Assembly (NCBI RefSeq): GCF_001571085.1
Contig: NZ_BCTC01000008.1
Coordinates: 44,134-108,133 of the forward strand
Length of the DNA: 64,000 nucleotides
Direction of reading: 5' to 3'
DNA from: Azohydromonas lata NBRC 102462
GTDB taxonomy: Bacteria; Pseudomonadota; Gammaproteobacteria; Burkholderiales; Burkholderiaceae_C
In this document: positions 53,703 through 62,210 of the stretch, one piece after another
Layout: each line of letters opens with the position of its first letter
Position numbering within the stretch: position 1 is the first letter of the stretch
Made by a program: the position numbers and the translations under genes
Notes under the pieces: model-generated
Seen by the model: only the letters and a program-made list of their open reading frames with translations
What the model was told of the DNA's origin: nothing
Database searches by the model: none

Positions 53703-53792
53703 CTGTATCGGTCGCTGCTGCACAGACCCATACAGATACAGCCGCACACGACCGGTACAGCCGGCCGCGGCGGGCGGCTGTCATGGCTGTAT
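53703..53792. promoter_or_regulatory. TACAG-box operator cluster between MocR genes and DUF2917 gene
   Basis: Five hexamers occur within 90 bp: CTGTAT (53703-53708), ATACAG (53730-53735), ATACAG (53736-53741), GTACAG (53755-53760) and CTGTAT (53787-53792). The outer pair CTGTATCGGTCG (53703-53714) and CGACCGGTACAG (53749-53760) forms a 12-bp inverted repeat with one mismatch. MocR proteins commonly bind direct or inverted repeats in such divergent gaps, so these are the likely binding sites of the two regulators. Judged from sequence symmetry. Confidence 0.6.
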
Positions 53793-53961
53793 TGGCCGGC
53801 GTCTGCATCTGTTCAGGTCCAGGCCCGGCGCCGACATTGGCTGCACGGCAGACGAAGTTTCAAAAGCAACCAAGGCCCCCGGCGCGAAGCCGGGCGGCGG
53901 CGGGGCGAAGGGAGCTTCCCGGCCGTGCCCAAGTAGCAACACACATCACAAGAGGTCCGCC

Positions 53962-54324
53962 ATGAACCTGAGCACGCATTCGCACCAAGCCGCTTTCGAC
54001 CTGCAACCCGGCACCGCGCTGGGTTTGAGTCACGCCGCTGGCCGCGAGCTGGTCGTGTTCAGCGGCCGGGTGTGGCTGACCATGGGCGGCAACCAGGAGG
54101 ACTTCTTCCTCGCTGCCGGCGACCGCATGCGCATTGGGGCGGACGCCGTCATCCAGTGCGACAGCCCGGGCGCGGCACGCCTGCAACTGGCCGCCGGGGG
54201 GCCGTCGCCGCTGCGCTTGGCCGGGCAGTTGATCGCCGTCCTGGCGCGTCGGCTGCCGCGGCTGCCGGCCCTGCTGCCGGCGCCGCTGGACCGCAAGGCG
54301 GCGGACGAGGGGCATACCGCCTGA
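53962..54324 (+). CDS. DUF2917 family protein
   Basis: 120-aa protein with a DUF2917 cupin-like segment (FDLQPGTALGLSHAAGRELVV, SGRVWLTMGG, DFFLAAGDRMRI) and a Pro/Leu/Arg-rich tail. No signal peptide. Such small proteins are common in Burkholderiales beside regulators; function unknown. Divergent from the MocR pair across the TACAG boxes, hence a likely target of them. AAGAGG is 7 nt before the ATG at 53962. Downstream, a perfect 12-bp inverted repeat element begins 12 bp after the stop. Confidence 0.8.
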   Translation: MNLSTHSHQAAFDLQPGTALGLSHAAGRELVVFSGRVWLTMGGNQEDFFLAAGDRMRIGADAVIQCDSPGAARLQLAAGGPSPLRLAGQLIAVLARRLPRLPALLPAPLDRKAADEGHTA

Positions 54325-54335
54325 GATTGAATCGA

Positions 54336-54455
54336 GCCGGGTATTTACTCCTGCAACGTCTGCAACCCTGGACGGCAGCAATACGTCCCCACGGTGGCAG
54401 CAACAAGACAGCAATAAGGCTGCAATAAGGCTGCAATAAGGCCTAAATACCCGGC
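54336..54455. repeat. 120-bp element with perfect 12-bp terminal inverted repeats and 11-bp internal repeats
   Basis: GCCGGGTATTTA (54336-54347) and TAAATACCCGGC (54444-54455) are exact inverted copies. Just inside the right arm are three tandem 11-mers, GCAATAAGGCT, GCAATAAGGCT and GCAATAAGGCC (54411-54443). Further degenerate copies (GCAACAAGACA, GCAATACG, GCAACGTCTGCAACC) run leftwards to the left arm. The 193-bp gap from 54325 to 54517 holds no gene. Could be a miniature inverted-repeat element, a stem-forming 3' end of the DUF2917 message, or a protein-binding array phased at one helical turn. Confidence 0.7.
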
Positions 54456-54517
54456 ACCCCGGTTTTCAGCTTCTCAGGGTTTCATGGGCAGGGCCGTGGC
54501 ACGCCGGCCCGGCCGGC

Positions 54518-54859
54518 TCACAAATACCCCTGGCAACTCCACTGCTCGTCGCCCAATTGGGCGTAGCAGTTGATTTTTCCTATGCGGGGCAAGGAGGGCG
54601 CATAGGTGAAGCTCAATTGCCGGCTCTTGGCATCCAGGCTCAATTCCGGCTGGGTGGGCAGCCGGTTGAGGTAAGCGGGCGTCAGCTCGTCCAGCGAATC
54701 CGGCAGGCTGCTGTGATCCCGCTCGTACAGGGCCAGGGCCTGCAGCACCGGCGTGGCGCGCTTTTGGTATTTGAGCCCCATTTCATCATGGCCCGGCGTG
54801 CCGCCACTGCAGGCGCAAAGCCCGCTCACAGCCACGACGGAAATTACCCGGTGAAGCAT
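54518..54859 (-). CDS. Small lipoprotein of unknown function
   Basis: 113-aa protein with a short signal peptide ending in a lipobox-like GLCAC. The mature part contains LQALALYERDHSSLPDSLDEL followed by PAYLNRLPTQPELSL, a pattern also seen in the pilin/pseudopilin C-terminal region, and ends with a probable disulfide pair (INCYAQLG, WSCQGYL). GGAGG favours the ATG at 54859 over the adjacent ATG at 54862. Function unknown. Confidence 0.65.
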   Translation of the reverse strand: MLHRVISVVAVSGLCACSGGTPGHDEMGLKYQKRATPVLQALALYERDHSSLPDSLDELTPAYLNRLPTQPELSLDAKSRQLSFTYAPSLPRIGKINCYAQLGDEQWSCQGYL

Positions 54860-55184
54860 CATGACCTCCCTGCGGCCGCATTCAGTCATGGGCCATTGAA
54901 TGTTTTTCTTTGTGCCATGGTCTGCGGCCATGTTCGATCACCGGCCTATGTTTACCCTTGCCGGCAACGCCCAGACATGCGCGGCGACATACTATTTATC
55001 AATTTCCCATGCACCCGTGAAAAATTAACGCTTTGGGTCAGAAAACTCCGCTGAAGCACCTCAACTTTCATGGGCGGATGTCGCTGGGGCCTGCAAGAGG
55101 AGCCATGACGCGGCTTCTGCGCCGGTGCGCCGGCACTTGAACCGGCAACGAAAAGGGTGAAGGCCGCGGGCGGGGCCGGCGGCT
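54860..55184. other. Intergenic region upstream of the lipoprotein gene
   Basis: 325 bp on the minus strand between the GGDEF/EAL gene and the lipoprotein gene. It contains an AT-rich part (54975-55045) and the weak terminator at its right end. No coding sequence, RNA gene or clear promoter was recognised. Confidence 0.35.
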
Positions 55185-55186
55185 TC
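55151..55186 (-). terminator. Possible terminator after the GGDEF/EAL gene
   Basis: GAAGGCCGC (55159-55167) can pair with GCGGCTTC (55179-55186) with a bulge, and a short A-run at 55151-55154 would give a U-tract on the minus strand. It overlaps the stop codon of the 55185 gene by two bases. Weak. Confidence 0.4.
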
Positions 55187-58100
55187 AGGCTGCGTCGCTG
55201 CGCGTGAGCAACTGCAAGATGGGCCGCACCTCGCCGCGGGTGACGGGCGGGGTGGGAGGCAGGAGCTGGCCGATCCAGGCCTCCAGGTCCGGCACGGACA
55301 GCGGGCGCGCGTAGTGGTAGCCCTGGAACTCGTCGCACTCGGCGCCGCGCAGCACCTCGGCCGTGGCCTCGTCCTCCACGCCCTCGGCCGTGACCTGCAA
55401 CCCCATGGTGTGCCCCAGGCCCACGATGGCGCGCACCACCGCCAGCTCGCCCAGGTCGCGCGCGAGCGCAGCCACCAGCGTGCGGTCCACCTTGAGCCGG
55501 TCCACCGGGAAGCGGTTCAGGTGCGGCACGCTGGAGTAGCCGGTGCCGAAGTCGTCAATGGACAGGCCCACGCCCAACTGCTTGAGCGCCACGAACTGCG
55601 CCAGCATGAATTCGACGTCCTCCATCACCGCCGCCTCGGTGAACTCCAGCTCCAGTTGCGCCGCGGCCACGCCGTGGCGCTGCAGCGCCGAGCGCAGCGT
55701 CTCCAGCAGCGCCGGATCGCGCAACTGCACCGGCGAGAGGTTCACCGCCACGTGCAGGTGCGGCATCTCGCGCGCGCGCCACTGCGCGAGCTGGCGGCAG
55801 ACCTGGTCCAGCACCCACGCGCCTATGGGCACGATCTGCTTGGACGCCTCGGCCACGGGCACGAACTCCATGGCCGAGACCTCGCCCAGGCGCGCGCTGT
55901 TCCAGCGCAGCAGCGCCTCCACGCCCACCAGCGCACCGTCGCGCGCGGCCACGCGCGGCTGGTACAGCAGCGAGAACTCGCCGCGCTCCAGCCCAAGCTT
56001 CAACTGCGACTCCAGCATCACGCGCCGGTGCGCGCGCTCGTGCACCTCGGCCGTGAACAGGCTGGCCGCGTCGCCGCCCTTGCCGCTGGCCTGGGCCACG
56101 GCCGCGTCGGCGCGGCGCATGGCCTCCTCGGCCTCCACGCCAACCAGGCACGGCGCCACGCCCACGCTGCAGGTGATCTCCATCGACACGCCGTTGACGG
56201 CGTAGGCTCGGCGCAGTTGCGGCAGGAAGCGCTGCTCCACCAGGCGCAGCGCCTCCTCGCCGTCCTGCAGCCCGCCCAACGCCACGGCGAATTCGTCGCC
56301 GCCCAGGCGGCAGGCCACGTCGCCGGCACGCAGCGTCTCGACCAGGCGCTGCGCCACGGCGCGCAGCAGCGCGTCGCCGCCGGCGCGGCCCAGCGAATCG
56401 TTGATCTGGCGGAAGCGGTCCACCCCGATGCACAGCACCGCCACCTGGGACTCGCCCAGCCGCGCGCGCTGCACCATCGCGCGCAAGCGCTCCAGGAACA
56501 GCACGCGGTTGGGCAGCCCGGTGAGCGCGTCGTGGTGCGCCAGGTAGCGGATGCGCTGCTCCTGCGCCTGGCGCTCGCTCACGTCCACGGCGCTGAACAG
56601 CGTGAAGCGCCGCGGCCCCTCGGCGGAGGCCACGTCGCTGATGACGCTGGCCACCACCCACACCGGCACGGAGCGGCCGTCGGAGCGGCGCAACTGCATC
56701 TCGCCCTGCCAGCGGCCCTGCCCCTCCACGCTGCGCCAGAAGCGCTCCACGAACTCGCCTTCCGTGTCCTCGGCCAGCAGCCGCTCCAGCCCGCGGCCCA
56801 CCACCGCGTCGGTGCGGCAGGCGGTCAGCCGGCTCAGCGCGCCGTTGAGCGAGACGAGCTGGCGCTGCTGGTCGAAGATGGCCAGCGCCTCGGTGGCCGC
56901 CTCGTACACCTGCGCCCACATCGACAGGCCCTGCTCGGCCGCCCTGAGCCGCTCCACCGGGGTGAAGACGGTCAGCACCGCGTCGCGCCCGTTGTAGACC
57001 AGCCGCCGCTGCGACACCACGCCGCTCAGGGCCTGCGCGCCCATCTGCCAGCGCACCTCGAAGCCGTCGACCTGGCCGCGCTCGCCCAAGTGGCGCGCCA
57101 GCTGCGCGCGGGTGTCGGCGTCCAGCCCCAGGCTCCAGGGATCCTGCCGGCGCCGGCCCGTGAGCTCCAGCCCGGCGGCGTTGGCGTGCAGCACCTCGTG
57201 CGCGGGCAGCGAGGTCACCACCAGCGGCAGCGGCGTGACGTCGCCCAAGCCCGTCTGCGACTGCAGCGTCTCCAGCGCGGCCTGCAGCTCGTCGCGCTCG
57301 GCGCGCTTGCGCGTGAGCCGCGACAGCGTCTGGTTGAAGGCCTGCGCCACCTGGCCGAACTCGTCCTGCGCGTCCCACTCCAGGCGGCGCGTGGTGTCGC
57401 CGCTGCGGCGCAGCGCGCGCGCCACCTCGGCAAAGGCCTCCAGCGGGCGCGTGATCTGGCGCGCCACCCGCAGCGACAGCACCAGCAGCACCAGCAGCAC
57501 CGCGCCGCCGCCGCCAAGCTCCAGGACCAGCTTGCGCTTGCGCTGCTGCACGCGCTGCTCCAGCTGCGCCGCCAGCGGCGCCGACAGCCGCGTGGCGTGC
57601 TGCTCGACCTGCGTGAGCAGCGCGCGAAAGGCCACGTCCAGCGGCTGCAGCGCGGCCTCGGTGGGGTTGGTGTTGCCCTGCGCCAGCGTGCGCCCGCTGC
57701 GGCCGAAGTCCTCGATGGCCCCCAGCATCTGCGTCTGCCAGGCCAGCGCCGCGGCCAACTGCTCGTCGTTGGTGTTGCGCGCGTGCTGGCCGTCGAGCTC
57801 CAGCAGCCGTGCCTGCGCCACGAGCTGGCCTTCGAGCATGTAGAACTCGCTGCGCCAGTCCTCCACCGCCTCCACCCCCGGCGTGCCGTGCGGCACCGCC
57901 GCGGCCAGCAGCAGCGCTTGCATGCGCTGCGCCAGCACCATGAGCTCCGGCAGCCGCGACACCACGATGGGCAGCGCGTGGCGCCCCTGGTCCAGCGCGG
58001 GGCTGGCGCCCAGCCGCGCATCCCAGGCCACACGCTCCACCACCGTCTCGCCCTGGCGCAGCACCTCCACGCGCAGCGCGGCCAGCGCGGCACGCCCGGG

Positions 58101-58445
58101 CAGCCCGGCCATCTGCTGCGCCGGGTCCTGGCTCAGCCGCTCCAGCGCCTGCGAAAAGCGCCCGCCCGCGGTCTCGGCGCAGGACGGCGCCTGCAGCATC
58201 AGCGCCGTGGAGCGGCGCGAGGCGCCCGTGGCCTCCGGCGCCACCGAGCCGATGAGCACGCGCTGCACCTCGCCCAGGCAGGCCAGCCCGGCCAGCTCCT
58301 GCTTGGCCCCGTCGGCGATGCGCAAACGATCGCGCACGAGCATGCCGCCCAGCCCCGCGGTCAGCACCAGCGGCAGCAGGCTCAGGACGAGCAGCTTGGG
58401 GCCGACTCGCAATCGGCCGAAAAGAGGGGGAATGACGCGCGGCAT
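55185..58445 (-). CDS. Membrane GGDEF-EAL protein with PAS domains
   Basis: 1,086-aa c-di-GMP enzyme: two transmembrane segments (about 18-38 and 310-330) around a long periplasmic helical domain, HAMP (about 332-385), two PAS-like regions (about 395-500 and 515-640), GGDEF (about 650-810) and EAL (about 820-1065). The GGDEF motif RLGGDEFAV and the inhibitory site RAGD (RxxD) are intact, and the EAL motifs VEALLRW, NLSPVQL, LEFTEA, DDFGTGYSS and AEGVED are all present, so both activities are plausible. ATG 58445 chosen; a GTG at 58454 would add three residues. Confidence 0.92.
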   Translation of the reverse strand: MPRVIPPLFGRLRVGPKLLVLSLLPLVLTAGLGGMLVRDRLRIADGAKQELAGLACLGEVQRVLIGSVAPEATGASRRSTALMLQAPSCAETAGGRFSQALERLSQDPAQQMAGLPGRAALAALRVEVLRQGETVVERVAWDARLGASPALDQGRHALPIVVSRLPELMVLAQRMQALLLAAAVPHGTPGVEAVEDWRSEFYMLEGQLVAQARLLELDGQHARNTNDEQLAAALAWQTQMLGAIEDFGRSGRTLAQGNTNPTEAALQPLDVAFRALLTQVEQHATRLSAPLAAQLEQRVQQRKRKLVLELGGGGAVLLVLLVLSLRVARQITRPLEAFAEVARALRRSGDTTRRLEWDAQDEFGQVAQAFNQTLSRLTRKRAERDELQAALETLQSQTGLGDVTPLPLVVTSLPAHEVLHANAAGLELTGRRRQDPWSLGLDADTRAQLARHLGERGQVDGFEVRWQMGAQALSGVVSQRRLVYNGRDAVLTVFTPVERLRAAEQGLSMWAQVYEAATEALAIFDQQRQLVSLNGALSRLTACRTDAVVGRGLERLLAEDTEGEFVERFWRSVEGQGRWQGEMQLRRSDGRSVPVWVVASVISDVASAEGPRRFTLFSAVDVSERQAQEQRIRYLAHHDALTGLPNRVLFLERLRAMVQRARLGESQVAVLCIGVDRFRQINDSLGRAGGDALLRAVAQRLVETLRAGDVACRLGGDEFAVALGGLQDGEEALRLVEQRFLPQLRRAYAVNGVSMEITCSVGVAPCLVGVEAEEAMRRADAAVAQASGKGGDAASLFTAEVHERAHRRVMLESQLKLGLERGEFSLLYQPRVAARDGALVGVEALLRWNSARLGEVSAMEFVPVAEASKQIVPIGAWVLDQVCRQLAQWRAREMPHLHVAVNLSPVQLRDPALLETLRSALQRHGVAAAQLELEFTEAAVMEDVEFMLAQFVALKQLGVGLSIDDFGTGYSSVPHLNRFPVDRLKVDRTLVAALARDLGELAVVRAIVGLGHTMGLQVTAEGVEDEATAEVLRGAECDEFQGYHYARPLSVPDLEAWIGQLLPPTPPVTRGEVRPILQLLTRSDAA

Positions 58446-58603
58446 GTCAAGCACTTCACGGACCGCCGACGACTCGTGCGTCCATGCGGCGCCGTCCGCG
58501 AAGCCATGGACCCGCCACAGTCATCAGCAGCCAGTGGACCTCGCAATGCTGCGGCACAGCACGCCTGCAGGCGGCATGAAGTCCACACTGACTGTGATCT
58601 ACG

Positions 58604-60667
58604 TCACAACGTATCCAGAAGCTTGGTGCTGAAACCTGCGTCGCCGTCCTGCGGCCAGGCCGCCACGCGGTTGCGCCCGCCCTGCTTGGCGGCGTAGAGG
58701 GCGCGGTCGGCCCCGTCCACCAGCGCGGCCTCGCCCGGGTCCTGCGGCTGGCCTTGGCCCTCGGCTTCGCCCCCGGCCCCGCTCTGGCCGGCCTTGCCTG
58801 GCCCGCTTGCCTGCGGCAGCGGCGGCAGCAGGGTGTGCAGGCCCACGCTGACCGTGACGCGCCGCAGCTCGCCGTGGGGGTGCTCTATGGCGAGCTGCCA
58901 CACCGCGCGCCGCGCCAGCTCGGCCACCACCTGCGCGCCCTGGGCGTCGGTGTGCGGCAGCAGCATGGCGAACTCCTCGCCGCCCCAGCGCGCCACCAAG
59001 TCGCCCGGGCGGCGCGAGACGCTGCGCAGCGCCATGGCCACGCGGCACAGGCAGGCGTCGCCCGCGGGGTGGCCAAGGCTGTCGTTGAACTGCTTGAAGC
59101 GGTCCACGTCCATCATCAGCAGGCTCAGCGGCTCGCGCCGGCGCCGCGCGTCCAGCCAGGCCTCGCGCAACGCCTGGTCGAAGCGGCGCCGGTTGGCCAG
59201 ACCGGTGAGCGGATCGAACGCGGCCAGCCGCGCCAGCTCCTCGTTGCTCAGCGCGAGCTGCTCGTGGGCCGTCTCCAGCTCCACTTGCGTGCGCCGCAGC
59301 TCCGTGATGTCGGTGCGTATGGCGATGTACTGGTAGGGCTTGCCGCGCTCGTTGAGGAAGGGAACGATGGTCGTGTCCACCCAGTAGGTGCTGCCGTCCT
59401 TGGCGCGGTTCTCGATCTGGCCCTGCCAGACGCCGCCGCGCGCGATGGTGCGCCACATCTCCCGGAAGAAGCTCGGCGGGTGGCGCTCGGAGCGCACGAT
59501 GCTGTGCGGCGCGCCTATGAGCTCCTCGCGGCTGTACTTGGAGAGGGCGCAAAAGCGATCGTTGACGCCAACGATCACGCCGCGCACGTCGGTGATGGCC
59601 ACCACGGCGTGCTCGTCCATGGCGCGGCCCAGTTCCGCCAGGCGCCGGTGCGAGCGCTGCAGCTCGCGCGCCAGGGCCTGCTCGCGCCGCAGCGCGCGCT
59701 GCATGCGCACGCTGGCGCCCACCAGCAGCGCCACCACCGCGGCCACGGCCAGTGCATCCAGCACCGCCAGGCGCCCCCACGCCGCCAGCACGTGCGAGCG
59801 CGCCTGGCCCACCACGACCAGCAGCGCAAAGCGCTGCGAGTGCACGAAGCTGTACTCGCGCAGCACGCCGTCCAGCGGCGACGCGGCGGTGAAGCTGCCC
59901 GCGTCGGCCAGCGCGTAGTGCTCGCGGTAGAGCGCCGACCCCTGCAGCTCCGCACCCAGCGCGCTTTCGCTGTAGGGGCGGCGCACGAGCACGGTGGCGT
60001 CGCGGGTGTTGAGCGCCAGCAGCCCGTCCGGCCCCAGGTCGAAGCGCTCCAGGTACTGCTGCAGGTAGCGCACCGACAGGGCCCCCACCACCACGCCGGC
60101 GAAGCTGCCGTCGGCATGCACCAGGCGGCGCGACAGCGGCACCACCCACTCGCCGTGGGGCTCCACGCGGTAGGGCTTGCCCACCAGGAGGTCGTCGCGC
60201 GTGCTGGCGCGGTGCGCGGCGAAGAAGGGGCGCCCGGCCGCCGAGGCCTCGTAGCGCGGCACGGCGTAGGAGCTCAAGCGCAGCGCGCCGCGGGCGTCGT
60301 AGACGTAGATGTCGTGCAGCGCGGGCTGCCCGCTCAAGTGGCGCAGGATCTCGTCGCGCAGCGCCTGCGTGGCGCCGCCGCCGTCCTCGTAGGGCGCCAG
60401 CACCGTGCGCGCCACCAGGGCCATGAAGCTGTCGGACTCGCGCACCACGGCCTCGGCATGGTCCAGCACCGAGGCCGCGAGGTTGGCGTTGGACTGCCGC
60501 GCCTGCGCCAGCGCGGCCCCGCGCGCCTGCCACAGAAACAGCGCCGCTGCGGCCACCAGTGCCGCGCAGGCCAGCAGCAGCACCAGGCCCACGTGGCGGC
60601 GCACGCCGCCCACTGCCGCGTCCGCGTCGGCGTGAATCGGCACTGAATCGGAATGTTCTGGCGTCAT
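58604..60667 (-). CDS. Membrane diguanylate cyclase with periplasmic Cache-like sensor and PAS domain
   Basis: 687-aa protein: transmembrane segment (about 27-48), periplasmic dCache-like sensor (about 50-270), second transmembrane segment (about 290-318), PAS (about 345-465, with DVRGVIVGVNDRF, YWVDTTIVPFLNE and ITELRRTQ), GGDEF (about 490-680) with RWGGEEFAM and an intact RPGD inhibitory site. A Gly/Gln-rich insertion (about residues 628-650) interrupts the C-terminal part of the cyclase domain before DGADRALYAAKQGGRN. It lies 158 bp from the GGDEF-EAL gene on the same strand, possibly sharing regulation. Confidence 0.92.
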   Translation of the reverse strand: MTPEHSDSVPIHADADAAVGGVRRHVGLVLLLACAALVAAAALFLWQARGAALAQARQSNANLAASVLDHAEAVVRESDSFMALVARTVLAPYEDGGGATQALRDEILRHLSGQPALHDIYVYDARGALRLSSYAVPRYEASAAGRPFFAAHRASTRDDLLVGKPYRVEPHGEWVVPLSRRLVHADGSFAGVVVGALSVRYLQQYLERFDLGPDGLLALNTRDATVLVRRPYSESALGAELQGSALYREHYALADAGSFTAASPLDGVLREYSFVHSQRFALLVVVGQARSHVLAAWGRLAVLDALAVAAVVALLVGASVRMQRALRREQALARELQRSHRRLAELGRAMDEHAVVAITDVRGVIVGVNDRFCALSKYSREELIGAPHSIVRSERHPPSFFREMWRTIARGGVWQGQIENRAKDGSTYWVDTTIVPFLNERGKPYQYIAIRTDITELRRTQVELETAHEQLALSNEELARLAAFDPLTGLANRRRFDQALREAWLDARRRREPLSLLMMDVDRFKQFNDSLGHPAGDACLCRVAMALRSVSRRPGDLVARWGGEEFAMLLPHTDAQGAQVVAELARRAVWQLAIEHPHGELRRVTVSVGLHTLLPPLPQASGPGKAGQSGAGGEAEGQGQPQDPGEAALVDGADRALYAAKQGGRNRVAAWPQDGDAGFSTKLLDTL

Positions 60668-61081
60668 GACGGGAAAACGTGCCGCAGCCGCTGCACGGGG
60701 CGTGGCGGCGCGGGCCAAGGCGCCGGGCGCCGAAAGCTTCGCGGCCGCACGCATGCAAGCCCGGCGCTTCGGCAGCGGCGGGTCCGAGTTGAGGCGGCAG
60801 CCTCGAAAAAACCGCGCATTGTCGTGCGTCTGTCATGAGGAGCTTCCCCCAAGCTGATTTCCCGGGATGCACCCCGGGATGCGGGAAGGCGGTTTGCCTG
60901 TGCACCCGCAAGCCCCGCCGCACCGCCTGCGGACGACGCCGCCCCGCCAGCCCCCAGCCCGCCGCCGCCTCCAGCCGCCCACAGCGCGGCAGCGGCGCAG
61001 GCTCCCGGGCCAGGCAGGACGCCACCGTCCGGGGCGGCTGCGGCACCCCGCACCGTCCGCCAAGCTTCCAAGGAACCTGCC
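60668..61081. other. GC-rich divergent intergenic region with a direct repeat
   Basis: 414 bp between the diguanylate cyclase and a small hypothetical gene. Contains CCCGGGATGC twice, at 60861-60870 and 60873-60882, within a locally symmetric TTCCC...GGGAA stretch. Otherwise low-complexity GC-rich sequence with no recognised gene or promoter. Confidence 0.35.
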
Positions 61082-61528
61082 ATGCCCACGCCGCGCGCCC
61101 GCTACCGGCCTCCCAGCCCCTCCTTCTTCAGCGCCTTCAGCCCAACGCGGCTGCGGCTGGACGAGGCGGCGGAACTGGAGTCGCTGGCCGACTTGCTGCA
61201 GCACTTCTGGATGCAGCTCAACCGCGCGCGCATCCAGTTCCTGTGCCAGACGCTGTCGGCCGAGGCGCTGCAGGCGCTGTGGAGCGAGCGCATCCGCGAG
61301 ATCCAGGCGCTGCTGCAGCGCGTGGGCGTGCTCACGCGCGACCATGCCGTGGACGGCCTGGAGCGCGTGCGCGTGGCCGTGCAGGACTGGGAGGAACAGG
61401 TGGCCCGCTTCGAGCAGGGCCCATTCAAGATGGCCGACTACTGCATTCTGCAAAACCGCCTGGAGACGCTGGCGCGCGCCATGGACCTGTGCGTGCGCAT
61501 GTGGCAGTTGCAGCAGCGCCGCAACTGA
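61082..61528 (+). CDS. Hypothetical helical protein
   Basis: 148-aa soluble protein, predicted almost wholly helical after a short Pro/Arg/Ser-rich N-terminus (MPTPRARYRPPSPSFF). Heptad-like stretches such as LESLADLLQHFWMQLNRARI, IQALLQRVG and LQNRLETLARAMDL suggest a helical bundle or coiled coil. No signal peptide, membrane segment or known domain recognised. AAGGAA lies 7 nt before the ATG at 61082. Confidence 0.7.
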   Translation: MPTPRARYRPPSPSFFSAFSPTRLRLDEAAELESLADLLQHFWMQLNRARIQFLCQTLSAEALQALWSERIREIQALLQRVGVLTRDHAVDGLERVRVAVQDWEEQVARFEQGPFKMADYCILQNRLETLARAMDLCVRMWQLQQRRN

Positions 61529-61628
61529 GGCTGCGGCGGCGCGCGCCGCACGGCGCCGCTGAGGTTGCGGGCGCACCGGCTGCCGGCGCCTATGATGCGG
61601 CGCCCCACTGCCGCGAAAGACTGTCGCC

Positions 61629-62201
61629 ATGACGCTGCTGCTGCTCGGCCTGCTGCTGTTCCTGGGAACGCATTCGCTGTCCATGCTGGCGCCCGACTGG
61701 CGCCGCCGCTGGATCGCGCGCCATGGCGAGAAGCCGTGGAAGGGCCTTTACTCGCTGCTGTCGCTGGCCGGATTGATCCTGCTGGCCGTGGGCTACGGGT
61801 GGGCGCGGCAGTCGCCCGTGGTGCTGTGGACGCCGCCGCTGTGGACGCGCCACCTGGCGCTGCTGCTGATGCTGCCGGTGTTCCCGCTGCTGCTGGCGGC
61901 CTACCTGCCCGGGCGCATCCGCAGCGCCGTGAAGCACCCCATGCTGGCGGCCGTGAAGCTGTGGGCGCTGGCGCACCTGCTGGCCAACGGCACGCTGGCC
62001 GACGTGCTGCTCTTCGGCGGCTTCCTGGCTTGGGCGGTGGCCGACCGCATCTCCGTCAAACGCCACCCGCGCCCGCCGGTGCCCGCAGCGCCGCCGCGGC
62101 CGGCCAACGACCTCGTGGCGATCCTGGGCGGGCTGGCGCTGTACGCGCTGTTCCTCGCGGGCGCGCACGCCTGGCTCATTGGCGTGTCGCCGCTGGGCTG
62201 A
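61629..62201 (+). CDS. NnrU family integral membrane protein
   Basis: 190-aa membrane protein with about 5 transmembrane helices (LLLLGLLLFLGTHSLSML at the start, PWKGLYSLLSLAGLILLAVG, RHLALLLMLPVFPLLLAAYL, and others), matching the NnrU family (HEKPWKGLYS-like signature, here HGEKPWKGLYSLLSL). NnrU was named from a denitrification gene region in Rhodobacter; its role is undefined and no denitrification gene is nearby here. It starts at ATG 61629. Confidence 0.85.
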   Translation: MTLLLLGLLLFLGTHSLSMLAPDWRRRWIARHGEKPWKGLYSLLSLAGLILLAVGYGWARQSPVVLWTPPLWTRHLALLLMLPVFPLLLAAYLPGRIRSAVKHPMLAAVKLWALAHLLANGTLADVLLFGGFLAWAVADRISVKRHPRPPVPAAPPRPANDLVAILGGLALYALFLAGAHAWLIGVSPLG

Positions 62202-62210
62202 GGCACCCGC

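Noticed and set aside
54411..54443. Tandem repeats considered as a CRISPR array
   Set aside because: Units are 11 bp, directly abutting, with no spacers and no cas genes nearby.
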